A DNA stretch of 8,701 nucleotides, from positions 1 through 8,701 of the forward strand of contig JARKOC010000212.1 of the NCBI GenBank assembly GCA_029975915.1, written 5' to 3'. Within the stretch, counting starts at the first letter, position 1. Every line of letters starts with the position of its first letter. Below, piece after piece: positions 1-6,331 of the stretch. Below the pieces are notes generated by a model that saw only the letters and a program-made list of their open reading frames with translations, was not told the origin of the DNA and ran no database searches. The DNA is from Bryobacteraceae bacterium (GTDB lineage Bacteria; Acidobacteriota; Terriglobia; Bryobacterales; Bryobacteraceae). A program made the position numbers and the translations under genes.

Positions 1-1
1 G

Positions 2-202
2 ATCCATTCCGTCAAAGGCGGCGAGGCGGATGTCGTCGTCCTGTTCCCGGACTTGAGCCAGGCCGGCGACGCGGCCTATCAGCGATACGGGCCTCCCCGC
101 GACGCGGTGATCCGGATGTTCTACGTGGGCATGACGCGCGCCCGCGAGGCGCTCTACATCGCCGACCGCGCCAGCACAATGGCGGCCCATCTACTCGCGT
201 AA
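2..202 (+). CDS. UvrD/Rep-like superfamily 1 helicase, C-terminal end (5' end outside window)
   Basis: The last 66 codons of a helicase gene that enters from the left edge and stops at TAA 200-202. The visible residues include HSVKGGEADVVVLFPDLS, which fits SF1 motif V, and RMFYVGMTRAREALYI, which fits motif VI with its arginine finger. In UvrD/Rep/PcrA helicases these motifs couple ATP hydrolysis to single-strand translocation. The protein ends only about 20 residues after motif VI, so it lacks the long C-terminal extension of housekeeping UvrD. That suits a short accessory helicase. Its stop lies 4 bp before the first possible start of the integrase, so the two could be co-transcribed. Whether it belongs to the mobile element or to the flanking chromosome cannot be told from here. 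Confidence 0.85.
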   Translation: MHSVKGGEADVVVLFPDLSQAGDAAYQRYGPPRDAVIRMFYVGMTRAREALYIADRASTMAAHLLA

Positions 203-206
203 TCCA

Positions 207-1562
207 TTGACGAGATTGGACTTGAACGATATGCACGACGAAGGTACCCTTCATGCCCTGACGGGAGGTTTGAAGGTCAAAGTGCGCGTGCAGCACCCCA
301 AGATCCTGGAGGCGAAGTTCCGCGAAGGCTGGAAGTGGTTCTTCCGCTACTACGCCGACCAAGTCCAGGCGGATGGCTCCGTCAAAACCGTCCGCAAGAA
401 GCACGCCGTGGGTTTCAGTCGCGGCGACGAGAAGATCACCAAAAAGGAAGCCGAGGTCGAACGGGACAAGTTCCTCGCCACGTTGAACGCGCCAACCGTC
501 GAAGACGCTGTCGAACAGGTCGCGGCCACCGGCGTCGCATTGATCAGCGAAATTGCCCGCATGTACGAGGAGGGCTACTTGAGCCGTGAGAAGCAACTCG
601 CAAAGGCTACGCGCGATAAACAGCGTCACCTTCTGAATCGCTACATCGTCCCCAGGTGGGGCACCTTCCGCCTCAACCAACTTCGACCGCAGGCCGTCGA
701 AGACTGGCTCCACTCCACCTTCGATTCCTGGTGGACCATGTACTCGGTCCGCGCCACGCTGAGCCAACTCTACTACTACGCTGAAGGACATGGGCTTTGG
801 GAGGAGGGCCGCCGCAGCCCGGCAAGCAAAGCAAAGCTCGGCCGCAAGCGGTACACGACCGAGCGTCGGATCCTCAGCTTCGAAGAAACCGCGCGGGTGC
901 TCTCGCGCATGAACCCGGAAGAACGCCTCGTGATCGAGTTGTGCATCGCCACCGGTGTGCGCATCTCCGAGGCGCTCGGCCTGCAATGGAAACACGTGAA
1001 CCTGGACGCTGCCACCATTCGGATCGAACAGCGTGTGTGGCACCAGGAGATTGGGCCACCGAAGACGGAAGCAAGCCGGCGCGTCGTCGGACTCGGCGAC
1101 CTCGCCTCTTGCCTCCGCGAGGAATCCCTTCGTAGGGGCGCTAAACCAGACGACTGGGTCTTCCCGCAAAAGCATGCCTCGGAGCGTCCTATGTGGGATT
1201 CAACGGTGCGCGAAGCGTTGCATGAGGCCGCCAGAGCAGAGGGTTGCGACTTCCGCGGGCTGGGTGCGCACACCTTCCGCCGCGCCAACATCACCTGGCG
1301 GCAGGAGGTCGGCGGCAGCGCGATCGAGGCTTCCAGGATCGCCGGCCACCAAAGTCTGGAAATGACGAGCCACTACACGTTCGTCGCCGCGGAACGCCAG
1401 AACGAATTGACGCGGCGCATCCAGCAAAAACTGGCCGCCGCAGCCATGAAGGTGGAAGACAAGCCTGCCGAGCCACAGACTCCGCCGCCGGTCGTGCCGC
1501 CAACGCCAGAGGCGCCACCCAGCCTCGCAGACACGGCACCGGTGACTGCGGTGGTCCAGTAG
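207..1562 (+). CDS. Tyrosine recombinase (phage-type integrase), intact
   Basis: A site-specific recombinase that would catalyse integration and excision of the island. The N-terminal arm is residues ~20-105, the SAM-like core-binding domain ~108-210 and the catalytic domain ~220-400. The full catalytic set is present: R252 (TGVRISE), K286 (PPKTEASRR), H355 and R358 (HTFRR), H381 (AGHQS) and nucleophile Y390 (HYTF). After the catalytic domain comes an unusual proline-rich tail (residues ~419-451) ending in PVTAVVQ. The same tail recurs in decayed form at 5015-5090 and 6330-6413. The start is uncertain. TTG 207 gives 451 aa. ATG 231 has no clear ribosome site. GTG 282 is preceded by GAAGG at good spacing and would still keep all domains. 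The family is certain; its attachment site is inferred only. Confidence 0.95.
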   Translation: MTRLDLNDMHDEGTLHALTGGLKVKVRVQHPKILEAKFREGWKWFFRYYADQVQADGSVKTVRKKHAVGFSRGDEKITKKEAEVERDKFLATLNAPTVEDAVEQVAATGVALISEIARMYEEGYLSREKQLAKATRDKQRHLLNRYIVPRWGTFRLNQLRPQAVEDWLHSTFDSWWTMYSVRATLSQLYYYAEGHGLWEEGRRSPASKAKLGRKRYTTERRILSFEETARVLSRMNPEERLVIELCIATGVRISEALGLQWKHVNLDAATIRIEQRVWHQEIGPPKTEASRRVVGLGDLASCLREESLRRGAKPDDWVFPQKHASERPMWDSTVREALHEAARAEGCDFRGLGAHTFRRANITWRQEVGGSAIEASRIAGHQSLEMTSHYTFVAAERQNELTRRIQQKLAAAAMKVEDKPAEPQTPPPVVPPTPEAPPSLADTAPVTAVVQ

Positions 1563-1578
1563 TTGTCTTCGTGCTGGC

Positions 1579-1607
1579 TTGACATATATCGGCGATTTCC
1601 ATAGGAA
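1579..1607 (+). promoter_or_regulatory. Possible distal promoter upstream of abiEi-like gene
   Basis: TTGACA (1579-1584) is a perfect -35 box. The hexamer 17 bp downstream is TAGGAA (1602-1607), a weak -10. A small inverted repeat (ATTTCC and GGAAAT around ATA) overlaps that -10 position. A start here would give a leader of about 75 nt that includes both inverted repeats of the proximal promoter. It is weaker than the proximal candidate. Confidence 0.35.
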
Positions 1608-1632
1608 ATATATGAAGATTGCTAGATGTCGT

Positions 1633-1683
1633 CAAGTTTGATGTTGACGAAACTTGTCACAACCCATATACCTGTTATGGGTT
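1633..1683 (+). promoter_or_regulatory. Proximal promoter with two inverted repeats (candidate AbiEi operator)
   Basis: Two inverted repeats lie side by side. The first has arms CAAGTTT (1633-1639) and AAACTTG (1650-1656). The second has arms AACCCATA (1661-1668) and TATGGGTT (1676-1683). A promoter runs through them: TTGACG (1644-1649), a 17-bp spacer, TATACC (1667-1672). So one repeat covers the -35 and the other covers the -10. This matches the known logic of AbiE systems, in which AbiEi binds paired inverted repeats in its own promoter and represses it. Assignment to this AbiEi is inference from position. The layout argues for the ATG at 1690 as the start, since the upstream TTG 1654 lies inside the promoter. 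Confidence 0.6.
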
Positions 1684-1689
1684 TTGCGC

Positions 1690-2517
1690 ATGTCCGTCAA
1701 CCAACCAAGCAATGGCGTTCAGGGCTTCCTGGCGACTCACCCGGTGTTCACGCTGGCAGAGTTCGCCGAATGGTATAGCTCCCGACGCACGACCGGCCAA
1801 CGCACGGTCGAGGCTTTGCTCGCTTACCACGTCAAGAGCGAGCACGTGCTCCGCCTCCGCAAGGGTCTGTATGCTGCTGTGCCGCCGGGCTCCAAGGCAT
1901 CCGAAACTCCGGTCGATCCCTTTCTCGTGGCCGGCAAATTGACACGCGACGCCATACTCTCCTATCACACTGCGCTTGAGTTTCACGCAAGAGCGCATTC
2001 CCCCACGCACGAGTTCTTTTGCCTGACTAACCTCTCAGCACGCCCATTAGAGTTCCGCGGCCAGCAGTTCCGCGCTGTGCATCCCCCGGCTGCATTGTGG
2101 GCCAAGCGGGCGGAATCATCGAATGTGCTGGATGCCGACCGGCTTGGACTGAGCGTTCGCGTGACCAACCTCGAGCGCACGATGGTCGACGTGCTGGACC
2201 GGCCGCACCTTGGTGGCGGATGGGAAGAGATCTGGCGCAGCCTGGAAGGAGTTGAGTTCTTCGACCTCGACGCGGTCGTCCACTACGCGCTACTGCTGGG
2301 GAACGCAACTACGATCGCCAAGGTGGGCTTCTTCCTGGAACAGCACAGGGAGCAGTTCATGGCGGAGGACCGCTACCTCGAGACGCTCAGGAAGAACAGC
2401 CCGAGCGTGCCCCACTATATCTCCCGCGGCGACCGGCGCGCCGGAAAACTCGTCCCTGGCTGGAATCTCGTTGTTCAGCCTGAGATCATCGAGCGGCGTT
2501 GGCAGGAGGTCGTGTGA
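1690..2517 (+). CDS. AbiEi-family type IV antitoxin / transcriptional autoregulator (toxin partner absent)
   Basis: A protein of 275 aa from ATG 1690. Residues ~10-65 form a winged-helix domain ending in RLRKGLYAAVP, the typical wing of AbiEi-type regulators. Residues ~76-170 (DPFLVAGKLTRDAILSYHTA, then FRGQQFRAV) and LERTMVDVLDRPHLGGGWEE (161-180) match the C-terminal antitoxin domain of the family. Known AbiEi proteins repress their own operon and counteract AbiEii, a nucleotidyltransferase toxin used in abortive infection. Here no AbiEii follows: the gene ends 30 bp from the convergent vapC. It therefore appears to be an orphan antitoxin, or a regulator kept for another role. It begins 127 bp after the integrase stop and follows two inverted repeats that may be its own operator. 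There is no clear Shine-Dalgarno, and the predicted leader is only about 10 nt. Confidence 0.82.
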   Translation: MSVNQPSNGVQGFLATHPVFTLAEFAEWYSSRRTTGQRTVEALLAYHVKSEHVLRLRKGLYAAVPPGSKASETPVDPFLVAGKLTRDAILSYHTALEFHARAHSPTHEFFCLTNLSARPLEFRGQQFRAVHPPAALWAKRAESSNVLDADRLGLSVRVTNLERTMVDVLDRPHLGGGWEEIWRSLEGVEFFDLDAVVHYALLLGNATTIAKVGFFLEQHREQFMAEDRYLETLRKNSPSVPHYISRGDRRAGKLVPGWNLVVQPEIIERRWQEVV

Positions 2518-2531
2518 GGGGCACTTCGGAT

Positions 2532-2559
2532 GCCCGCACAGGGAAGCTATCCTGCGGGC
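2532..2559. terminator. Hairpin between convergent abiEi and vapC 3' ends
   Basis: Arms GCCCGCA (2532-2538) and TGCGGGC (2553-2559) can form a strong hairpin. The inner bases allow alternative CAGG/CCTG pairing. It sits where two convergent genes end and overlaps the last codons of vapC, a common place for a two-way terminator. Neither side has a clear T run, so intrinsic termination is unproven. Confidence 0.35.
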
Positions 2560-2996
2560 CCAACAGTCCGGGGATGGACAACCGCAATTTCCGAGTACCG
2601 CGCAAAATCCCGATCGTTCAGCGTCAGTACGGTCGACACGTCGTGAACCAGCATGGCCGCCACGAGCCGCGTGTCATGCACTTTCGTGCCGGCAACAGCG
2701 TAGCGGACAACCAGGCGACGCCACTCGGCATGTACGCGCTCGCCGTCGGGCAGGAACCGAAATTCGGCCTCGATAATCTTGGCCCGCTCATCGGCCTCGG
2801 CGGTTGACAAACCAAATCCGTTCTTGTCGACTGGCCGCGTGCAAACGTTCCAGAACTCCACCAGGTTTTGCGCTGTGAAGCATAGTTCCTCGCCCCGGCT
2901 TAACAGCGTGTCAACCGCGCCACGAACAATGACGTAGTCTGGATCATTCGGCTCGGCCAAGCGCAGGAGGATGTTCGTATCAGCGAGGAAGGGCAA
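2547..2996 (-). CDS. vapC: PIN-domain ribonuclease toxin, VapC family
   Basis: A 149-aa single-domain PIN protein. The four acidic residues of the active site are all present: D6 (FLADTN), E47 (NLVEFW), D108 (KVHDTRLVA) and D128 (TLNDRDF). They coordinate Mg2+ for cleavage of RNA; known VapC targets are mostly initiator tRNA or 23S rRNA. Length is normal for VapC and nothing is truncated, so it is probably active. It starts 8 bp after the stop of the antitoxin gene on the same strand, the standard antitoxin-first operon order, which implies coupled expression and repression by the VapB-VapC complex. It is convergent with the AbiEi gene to its left. The specific RNA target cannot be read from the sequence. 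Confidence 0.92.
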   Translation of the reverse strand: MPFLADTNILLRLAEPNDPDYVIVRGAVDTLLSRGEELCFTAQNLVEFWNVCTRPVDKNGFGLSTAEADERAKIIEAEFRFLPDGERVHAEWRRLVVRYAVAGTKVHDTRLVAAMLVHDVSTVLTLNDRDFARYSEIAVVHPRTVGPAG

Positions 2997-3004
2997 CCCG
3001 AGCC

Positions 3005-3256
3005 TCAGTCATGATCCTGATAGATGCTCTCGCGAGTGAACGCGGAAGACGGGAGGTGCGGCAGGTTCTTCCCCATTTCTGCGAGCCTATCGAGCGCTGC
3101 GCGGGAACGTCCCAAGCTTGGCTTCGCAGCTGCATGCGCATGGGCGAGATCCTCGATTACGCCTTGCAGGTATGCGTCGAGCGGAACACCTCTTGCTCTC
3201 GCCCGATCAGCCAAAGCTGCTTCGACTTCCGGATTTAGCTCCAGCTTCACAGTCAT
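3005..3256 (-). CDS. vapB: VapB-family antitoxin for the adjacent VapC
   Basis: An 83-aa protein from the ATG whose first base is 3256 (minus strand). A GTG at 3289 would add 11 residues, but these look unlike the family and carry an extra Cys. The N-terminus (VKLELNPEVEAALADRARAR, then a second helix to EDL) has the look of a ribbon-helix-helix DNA-binding fold. The C-terminal part (ALDRLAEMGKNLP, AFTRESIYQDHD) resembles the toxin-binding tails of antitoxins paired with PIN toxins of this type. It neutralises VapC by blocking its active site and is expected to autorepress the operon. It ends 8 bp before vapC. Spacing, order and the intact partner make the pairing secure; the exact DNA-binding fold is inferred. 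Confidence 0.85.
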   Translation of the reverse strand: MTVKLELNPEVEAALADRARARGVPLDAYLQGVIEDLAHAHAAAKPSLGRSRAALDRLAEMGKNLPHLPSSAFTRESIYQDHD

Positions 3257-3292
3257 GGCACACACTTGCCCTCGCCTCAATTGTGCCACAGC

Positions 3293-3310
3293 CGGGCGAT
3301 GCGCCGCCCG
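3293..3310 (-). promoter_or_regulatory. Inverted repeat upstream of vapB (possible operator)
   Basis: Arms CGGGCG (3293-3298) and CGCCCG (3305-3310) with a 6-bp spacer lie 36 bp upstream of the vapB ATG on its coding strand. VapB-type antitoxins usually bind such repeats in their own promoter. Boxes resembling -10/-35 are not convincing here, so this is a positional suggestion only. Confidence 0.3.
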
Positions 3311-3338
3311 ATCTCCTCGCCTTCACTCCGGCTTCCGG

Positions 3339-3418
3339 ATGTATAGAGAAGAACCTGTTTTCTTCTCGTGTTTCGCGAAACGGAGAGAACATCACAATGG
3401 CGGAAACGACCGGGCTCG
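3339..3418 (+). repeat. R1: first copy of ~80-bp leader-like repeat with central palindrome
   Basis: It begins with ATGTATAG, then after ~23 bp comes the perfect 12-bp palindrome GTTTCGCGAAAC (3370-3381), then CGGAGAGAACATCACA and an ATG at 3397 followed by GCGGAAACGACC. GGAGAG lies at ribosome-binding distance from that ATG, which opens a 24-codon ORF ending at 3471 with no recognisable product. The outer arms TTCTC and GAGAA extend the hairpin in this copy. The same unit recurs at 4697 (R2) and 8189 (R3) in the same orientation. It most resembles the conserved promoter/leader of a gene whose body is gone here. The 48 bp between 3472 and 3519 hold only the ribosome site of the next gene. Confidence 0.85.
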
Positions 3419-3519
3419 AGCGTTCAAGAGTACGTGAGCAGCCACGGTCGCGCGAACAAAACGGGGTTTAAGAACTGAGGAACTCGGCGGTCGCGCCCGC
3501 CAATCTCTGAGGCGACACT

Positions 3520-4668
3520 ATGTCTATGAGAGCCGCCGACCTCGCCCGACTCAATCAACCATATCCGGAGGATCTAGAACCCAGCGAAACTGATGCGCGA
3601 GCTGCCCTGGGTGTCGACCTGCCTCACTGGTCATCACTCGAAACCGAAATACTGAACGACTTTGTCGAACAGCAACCCTACGGTATCGGCTGGTGGGCGC
3701 CGGCCCCAGGCACCAGTCGCCGCATCCTAATCGCGGATCAACTCTCGTGCTGCTTGGCGAGCGTTGCCGGGAACATGACCGAGGCGGCGCTGCATTGGCT
3801 CGAATATCTCGACGCGTCAGACCGCGACAGCGCCCGGTTCGCCAATGCTGTGAGGATGCTTTCTACCGGCCCGGTCATCGACCCGCCACGCCCGCGCAGT
3901 GCGTCCGAGCAGCTCGCCCCAGATTTTGTACGAATGCACCAGGCCGGTCTGATCCGTGCAATCGCATCCACCCTCGATTGTCTCGCCGGCGTCATTATTG
4001 GCGTCGCTGCCTTGCCGCAGAATATCCTGAAGGCGGATTTCAAGCAGGCCCGCACGCTGTTGGCACGCATCGATGGCTCAGCCAGTGCTGGAAAAAAGGC
4101 GCAAGCGGAGTTCGCCGTGCTGTTGGAGAGAGCCATTGCCGACGCGGGTCCGCAAGGCTGGCTCGATTGGACGCTCGATCTGCGGAACATGCTCGTCCAC
4201 CGAGGCCGCCGCATCGAGTTGGGGCAGTATCTGCCGATCACGCCGGTCCTGCTTGGACCGGATGGCAGGCCTGCGCCCCGCGCGCGGCGCGTGTCACACC
4301 TTCCCCGCGATCCGGGGCGGTCGGACATCGAGGTCTTCATTGACGCGCCATGGAACTTGGTCCTTCATGAAGAAGAAGCCCGGACCCTGGAGGGAGTCAA
4401 GCACAGCGCCATGCTCCTACTGGAGACCGCCGCTGGACACCTGCTCGATCTCTGGCGGTGGCGGCGCGTTCATCCTGGCGATCTTCGCCAGCCCGCAGAC
4501 CAGTGGAAGAACGGCCCGTCGGAACAATCGACCGGCTTCAACGGGTACGCACCCGACTCGCTCAGTCTCGAACCGAGCATGGGGATGATGCATCCGACAA
4601 CGGCGCGGCGTTTTCGCGCTGCCGCCGTCGATGACGCCGCCCGACCGCAATGGGCGACATTCGACTGA
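3520..4668 (+). CDS. Unrecognised protein with a HEPN-like RX4H motif
   Basis: A 382-aa protein that I cannot assign to a named family. The ATG at 3520 has GAGG 7 bp upstream; a second ATG lies at 3526. It has no signal peptide or clear membrane segment. The N-terminal ~130 residues hold aromatic stretches (GIGWWAPAPG, ALHWLEYL). Residues ~135-235 look helical and end in LDLRNMLVHRGRR, where R222-N-M-L-V-H227 fits the R-X4-H signature of HEPN ribonuclease domains. HEPN proteins often act as toxins or defence effectors, so an RNase role is possible but inferred. The last ~100 residues are variable and probably extended. The gene stands alone between repeats R1 and R2, with no partner on its strand. 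If it is a HEPN toxin, its antidote is not adjacent. Confidence 0.7.
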   Translation: MSMRAADLARLNQPYPEDLEPSETDARAALGVDLPHWSSLETEILNDFVEQQPYGIGWWAPAPGTSRRILIADQLSCCLASVAGNMTEAALHWLEYLDASDRDSARFANAVRMLSTGPVIDPPRPRSASEQLAPDFVRMHQAGLIRAIASTLDCLAGVIIGVAALPQNILKADFKQARTLLARIDGSASAGKKAQAEFAVLLERAIADAGPQGWLDWTLDLRNMLVHRGRRIELGQYLPITPVLLGPDGRPAPRARRVSHLPRDPGRSDIEVFIDAPWNLVLHEEEARTLEGVKHSAMLLLETAAGHLLDLWRWRRVHPGDLRQPADQWKNGPSEQSTGFNGYAPDSLSLEPSMGMMHPTTARRFRAAAVDDAARPQWATFD

Positions 4669-4696
4669 GCCCGCCGTTGATTGACGGTGATTCCGC

Positions 4697-4777
4697 ATGT
4701 ATAGGGAAAAATCATGTCTTCGTCTCGTGTTTCGCGAAACGGAGAGAACATCACGATGGCGGAATCGACCGCGCGCT
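4697..4777 (+). repeat. R2: second copy of the leader-like repeat, fused to an integrase remnant
   Basis: Same order as R1: ATGTATAG (4697-4704), the perfect palindrome GTTTCGCGAAAC (4729-4740), GGAGAG and an ATG at 4756 followed by GCGGAATCGACCGCGCGC. At 4778 the repeat joins sequence matching integrase codon 56 onward. The ATG 4756 frame is not the integrase frame and stops after 23 codons. The join shows that this repeat sits, or came to sit, directly upstream of an integrase of the family seen at 207-1562. Confidence 0.85.
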
Positions 4778-5090
4778 GGATGGCTCCGCCCGCAAGACCG
4801 TCCGGAAGAAGCATGCCGTGGGGCTGAGTCGCGGCGACGGCAAGATCACGAAGAAACAGGCCGAAGTGGAGCGCGACAAGTTCCTGGCCGAGCAGAACGC
4901 GCCGACTGTCGAGGCCACTGTTGAAAGGGCGGCTGCGACCGGCGTCGCACTCATCAGCGAAATCAAATCGCCCGCATGTAGGAAGAGGAACCTGAGCCGC
5001 GAGCAGCAGATCCCACCTTCCGTGCCCTCGACTCCGAATGCGCCGCCGAGCTTGAGCGATGGTAAGCTCGCAACACTTCTCGTTCAATAA
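4778..5090 (+). pseudogene. Integrase remnant with large internal deletion
   Basis: The translation from DGSARKTVRKKHAVG through TGVALISEI aligns with residues 56-111 of the intact integrase, and NLSREQQ with residues 124-130. It then jumps to a relic of the proline-rich tail (PPSVPSTPNAPPSLSDG... LLVQ) and stops at TAA 5088-5090. About 295 residues are missing, including every catalytic residue, so it cannot recombine DNA. A 5-bp duplication (AAATC twice, 4960-4969) is offset by a 2-bp loss shortly after, so the frame is restored. The frame is open from 4650 with no clear start of its own. Nucleotide differences from the intact copy are scattered, so this is a diverged homologue and not a recent duplicate. 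It could yield a small protein with part of the arm domain, but decay is more likely. Confidence 0.85.
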
Positions 5091-5160
5091 GCTTTGTCGG
5101 CGGCAGGGCGGCCGAAGCGTTGAACCGCTCCCCAATGCTACGTTCGTTCATACTTTACTG

Positions 5161-5197
5161 TTGTTCACGTAACGTGTACACTTATAAATAGTGAACA
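5161..5197 (+). promoter_or_regulatory. Promoter and nested palindromes of the second AbiEi gene (candidate operator)
   Basis: TTGTTC (5161-5166), a 16-bp spacer and TATAAA (5183-5188) form a plausible promoter. Arms TGTTCAC (5162-5168) and GTGAACA (5191-5197) bracket it. Inside are CACGT-A-ACGTG (5166-5176) and the 8-bp palindrome GTGTACAC (5174-5181). A repressor bound here would cover the promoter, as expected for an autoregulating AbiEi. The predicted transcript start (~5195) lies beyond the GTG at 5191, which supports the ATG at 5212 as the true start. The stretch 5091-5160 before it shows nothing I can name. Confidence 0.6.
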
Positions 5198-5211
5198 GAG
5201 AGGTTGCGGCC

Positions 5212-6228
5212 ATGCGAGCGAAGGAAATGCGCGTTCTGGAAGCGGCGACCGCCGCTTTGCACCGAACCACAGGTCTGACTGCGGAAGTGCTTCCCCAGCC
5301 GACTCATCCTCATGTTGCTGGAGCCGACGCACTGCTAGAGGTCCGGACGGACCGGCATCGACATCGCTTCATCGCCAAAGTGAAGACCGTCGACCGTTTC
5401 GCAACTCCAGCTCAGGTGAAAGCGCAATTGGAGGGTCTGAAAGAGGCCCCGCTCCTCGTGGCGCCGTACATAACCCGCGAGACAGCTCAACGTTGCCGGG
5501 AACTGCACCTAGGCTTCATGGATACCGCCGGCAATGCCTACCTCGAGGCCAAGGGACTCTTCGTTTGGGTTGTCGGCGAGACGCGTCCGCTCGAAGTGAA
5601 ACAGGCGCGATTCCGGGCACTCACGCCAGCAGGTCTTCAGATCGCCTTTGCCCTGCTGTGCCGGCCCGACCTGGTTCAGACCAACTACCGGGAAATAGCA
5701 CGTGCCGCGAACGTCGCGCTCGGAACCATCGGACCTGCGGTCAAGGATCTGGAGTCCAGGGGGCATCTCCAGTTTGTGCCCGGCGGAGTCCGGCGCATGC
5801 CCGATCCCAAACGGTTAGTGGAGGAGTGGGTGGCTCACTATCACACGACTCTGCGACCGAAACTGAACCCGCGGCGATTCGAGGCGGATACCGAGACGCT
5901 GGCAGAGAAAGGACTCCAGACGTACGGTGCGTTCTGGGGAGGGGAAGTCGCCGCCGACAAGCTGACGCATACCCTAAAGCCCGCAACGTATACGATCTAT
6001 GCCCGTGAACCGATCGCCAAACTTGTCGCAGGCCTCCGTTTGCGAGCGCGCCCGGCGGGCCGGATAGAAATCCTGAACGTCTTCTGGAACTTCCCACCGA
6101 TGCCAGACGGCCCGGATGTTGTTCCACCACTATTGGTGTACGCGGACCTACTCGCCACACAGGAGGGCCGCAACCTCGAAGCGGCAAAGGCCCTTTATGA
6201 CCGAATCATCGAACCCGCATTTCATTGA
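5212..6228 (+). CDS. AbiEi-family type IV antitoxin, second and distinct subtype
   Basis: 338 aa from ATG 5212, chosen because AGAGAGG lies 8 bp upstream; a GTG at 5191 would add seven residues but overlaps the promoter. Residues ~35-100 (ADALLEVRTDRHRHRFIAKVK) resemble the core of a PD-(D/E)xK-type fold with a Lys where the catalytic acid would stand. LGFMDTAGNAYLEAKGLFVWVVG (100-122) is the most characteristic stretch of this AbiEi subtype. A winged helix follows at ~138-190 (NYREIARAANVALGTIGPAVKDLE), then GAFWGGEVAADKLTHTLKPA. In intact systems such a protein represses the operon and neutralises an AbiEii/AbiGii nucleotidyltransferase. Here its 3' end overlaps the start of exactly such a gene by 32 bp, but that gene is truncated. 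It is different in size and architecture from the AbiEi at 1690. Confidence 0.85.
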   Translation: MRAKEMRVLEAATAALHRTTGLTAEVLPQPTHPHVAGADALLEVRTDRHRHRFIAKVKTVDRFATPAQVKAQLEGLKEAPLLVAPYITRETAQRCRELHLGFMDTAGNAYLEAKGLFVWVVGETRPLEVKQARFRALTPAGLQIAFALLCRPDLVQTNYREIARAANVALGTIGPAVKDLESRGHLQFVPGGVRRMPDPKRLVEEWVAHYHTTLRPKLNPRRFEADTETLAEKGLQTYGAFWGGEVAADKLTHTLKPATYTIYAREPIAKLVAGLRLRARPAGRIEILNVFWNFPPMPDGPDVVPPLLVYADLLATQEGRNLEAAKALYDRIIEPAFH

Positions 6229-6331
6229 ACCGGTTAGAGCGGTCGATCAAGCTACGTGCAGGATCTTGCGTCTGATTGATCACGCCACCGCGGCCTCTGG
6301 TTCGCGTTACTTCGTAGCGCGCGGCAGCCCG
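6197..6331 (+). pseudogene. Truncated AbiEii/AbiGii-type nucleotidyltransferase toxin (N-terminus only)
   Basis: ATG 6197 lies inside the 3' end of the antitoxin gene, the overlap expected for coupled translation. The frame reads MTESSNPHFIEPVRAVDQAT, then ILRLIDHATAASGSRYFVARGS. This resembles the N-terminus of AbiEii/AbiGii toxins, where the next segment would carry the G-S and D-x-D nucleotide-transfer motif. After about 44 codons the match ends and the DNA becomes an integrase 3' tail read in another frame; the open frame stops at 6430. The whole catalytic core is therefore absent and the product cannot be an active toxin. The breakpoint lies around 6320-6335. Family identification rests on a short stretch plus context, so it is strong but not absolute. 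Confidence 0.75.

Noticed and set aside
12..1175. Long 387-codon open frame on the minus strand opposite the helicase end and integrase
   Set aside because: It lies antisense to two well-supported genes, has low-complexity Arg/Pro runs at its end and no family motif. It is a shadow of GC-rich coding DNA.
1654..1689. TTG 1654 as start of the first AbiEi gene
   Set aside because: It lies inside the inverted repeats and the -35/-10 region, and the added residues (SQPIYLLWVLR) are not typical of the family. ATG 1690 is preferred.
2499..2807. Plus-strand 102-codon frame opposite vapC
   Set aside because: It is antisense to vapC, whose complete PIN active site is visible, and has no ribosome site or recognisable domain.
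4756..4827. 23-codon ORF from the R2 start codon (MAESTARWMAPPARPSG...)
   Set aside because: It runs out of frame into integrase sequence and stops quickly. It is a by-product of the fusion, not a likely gene.
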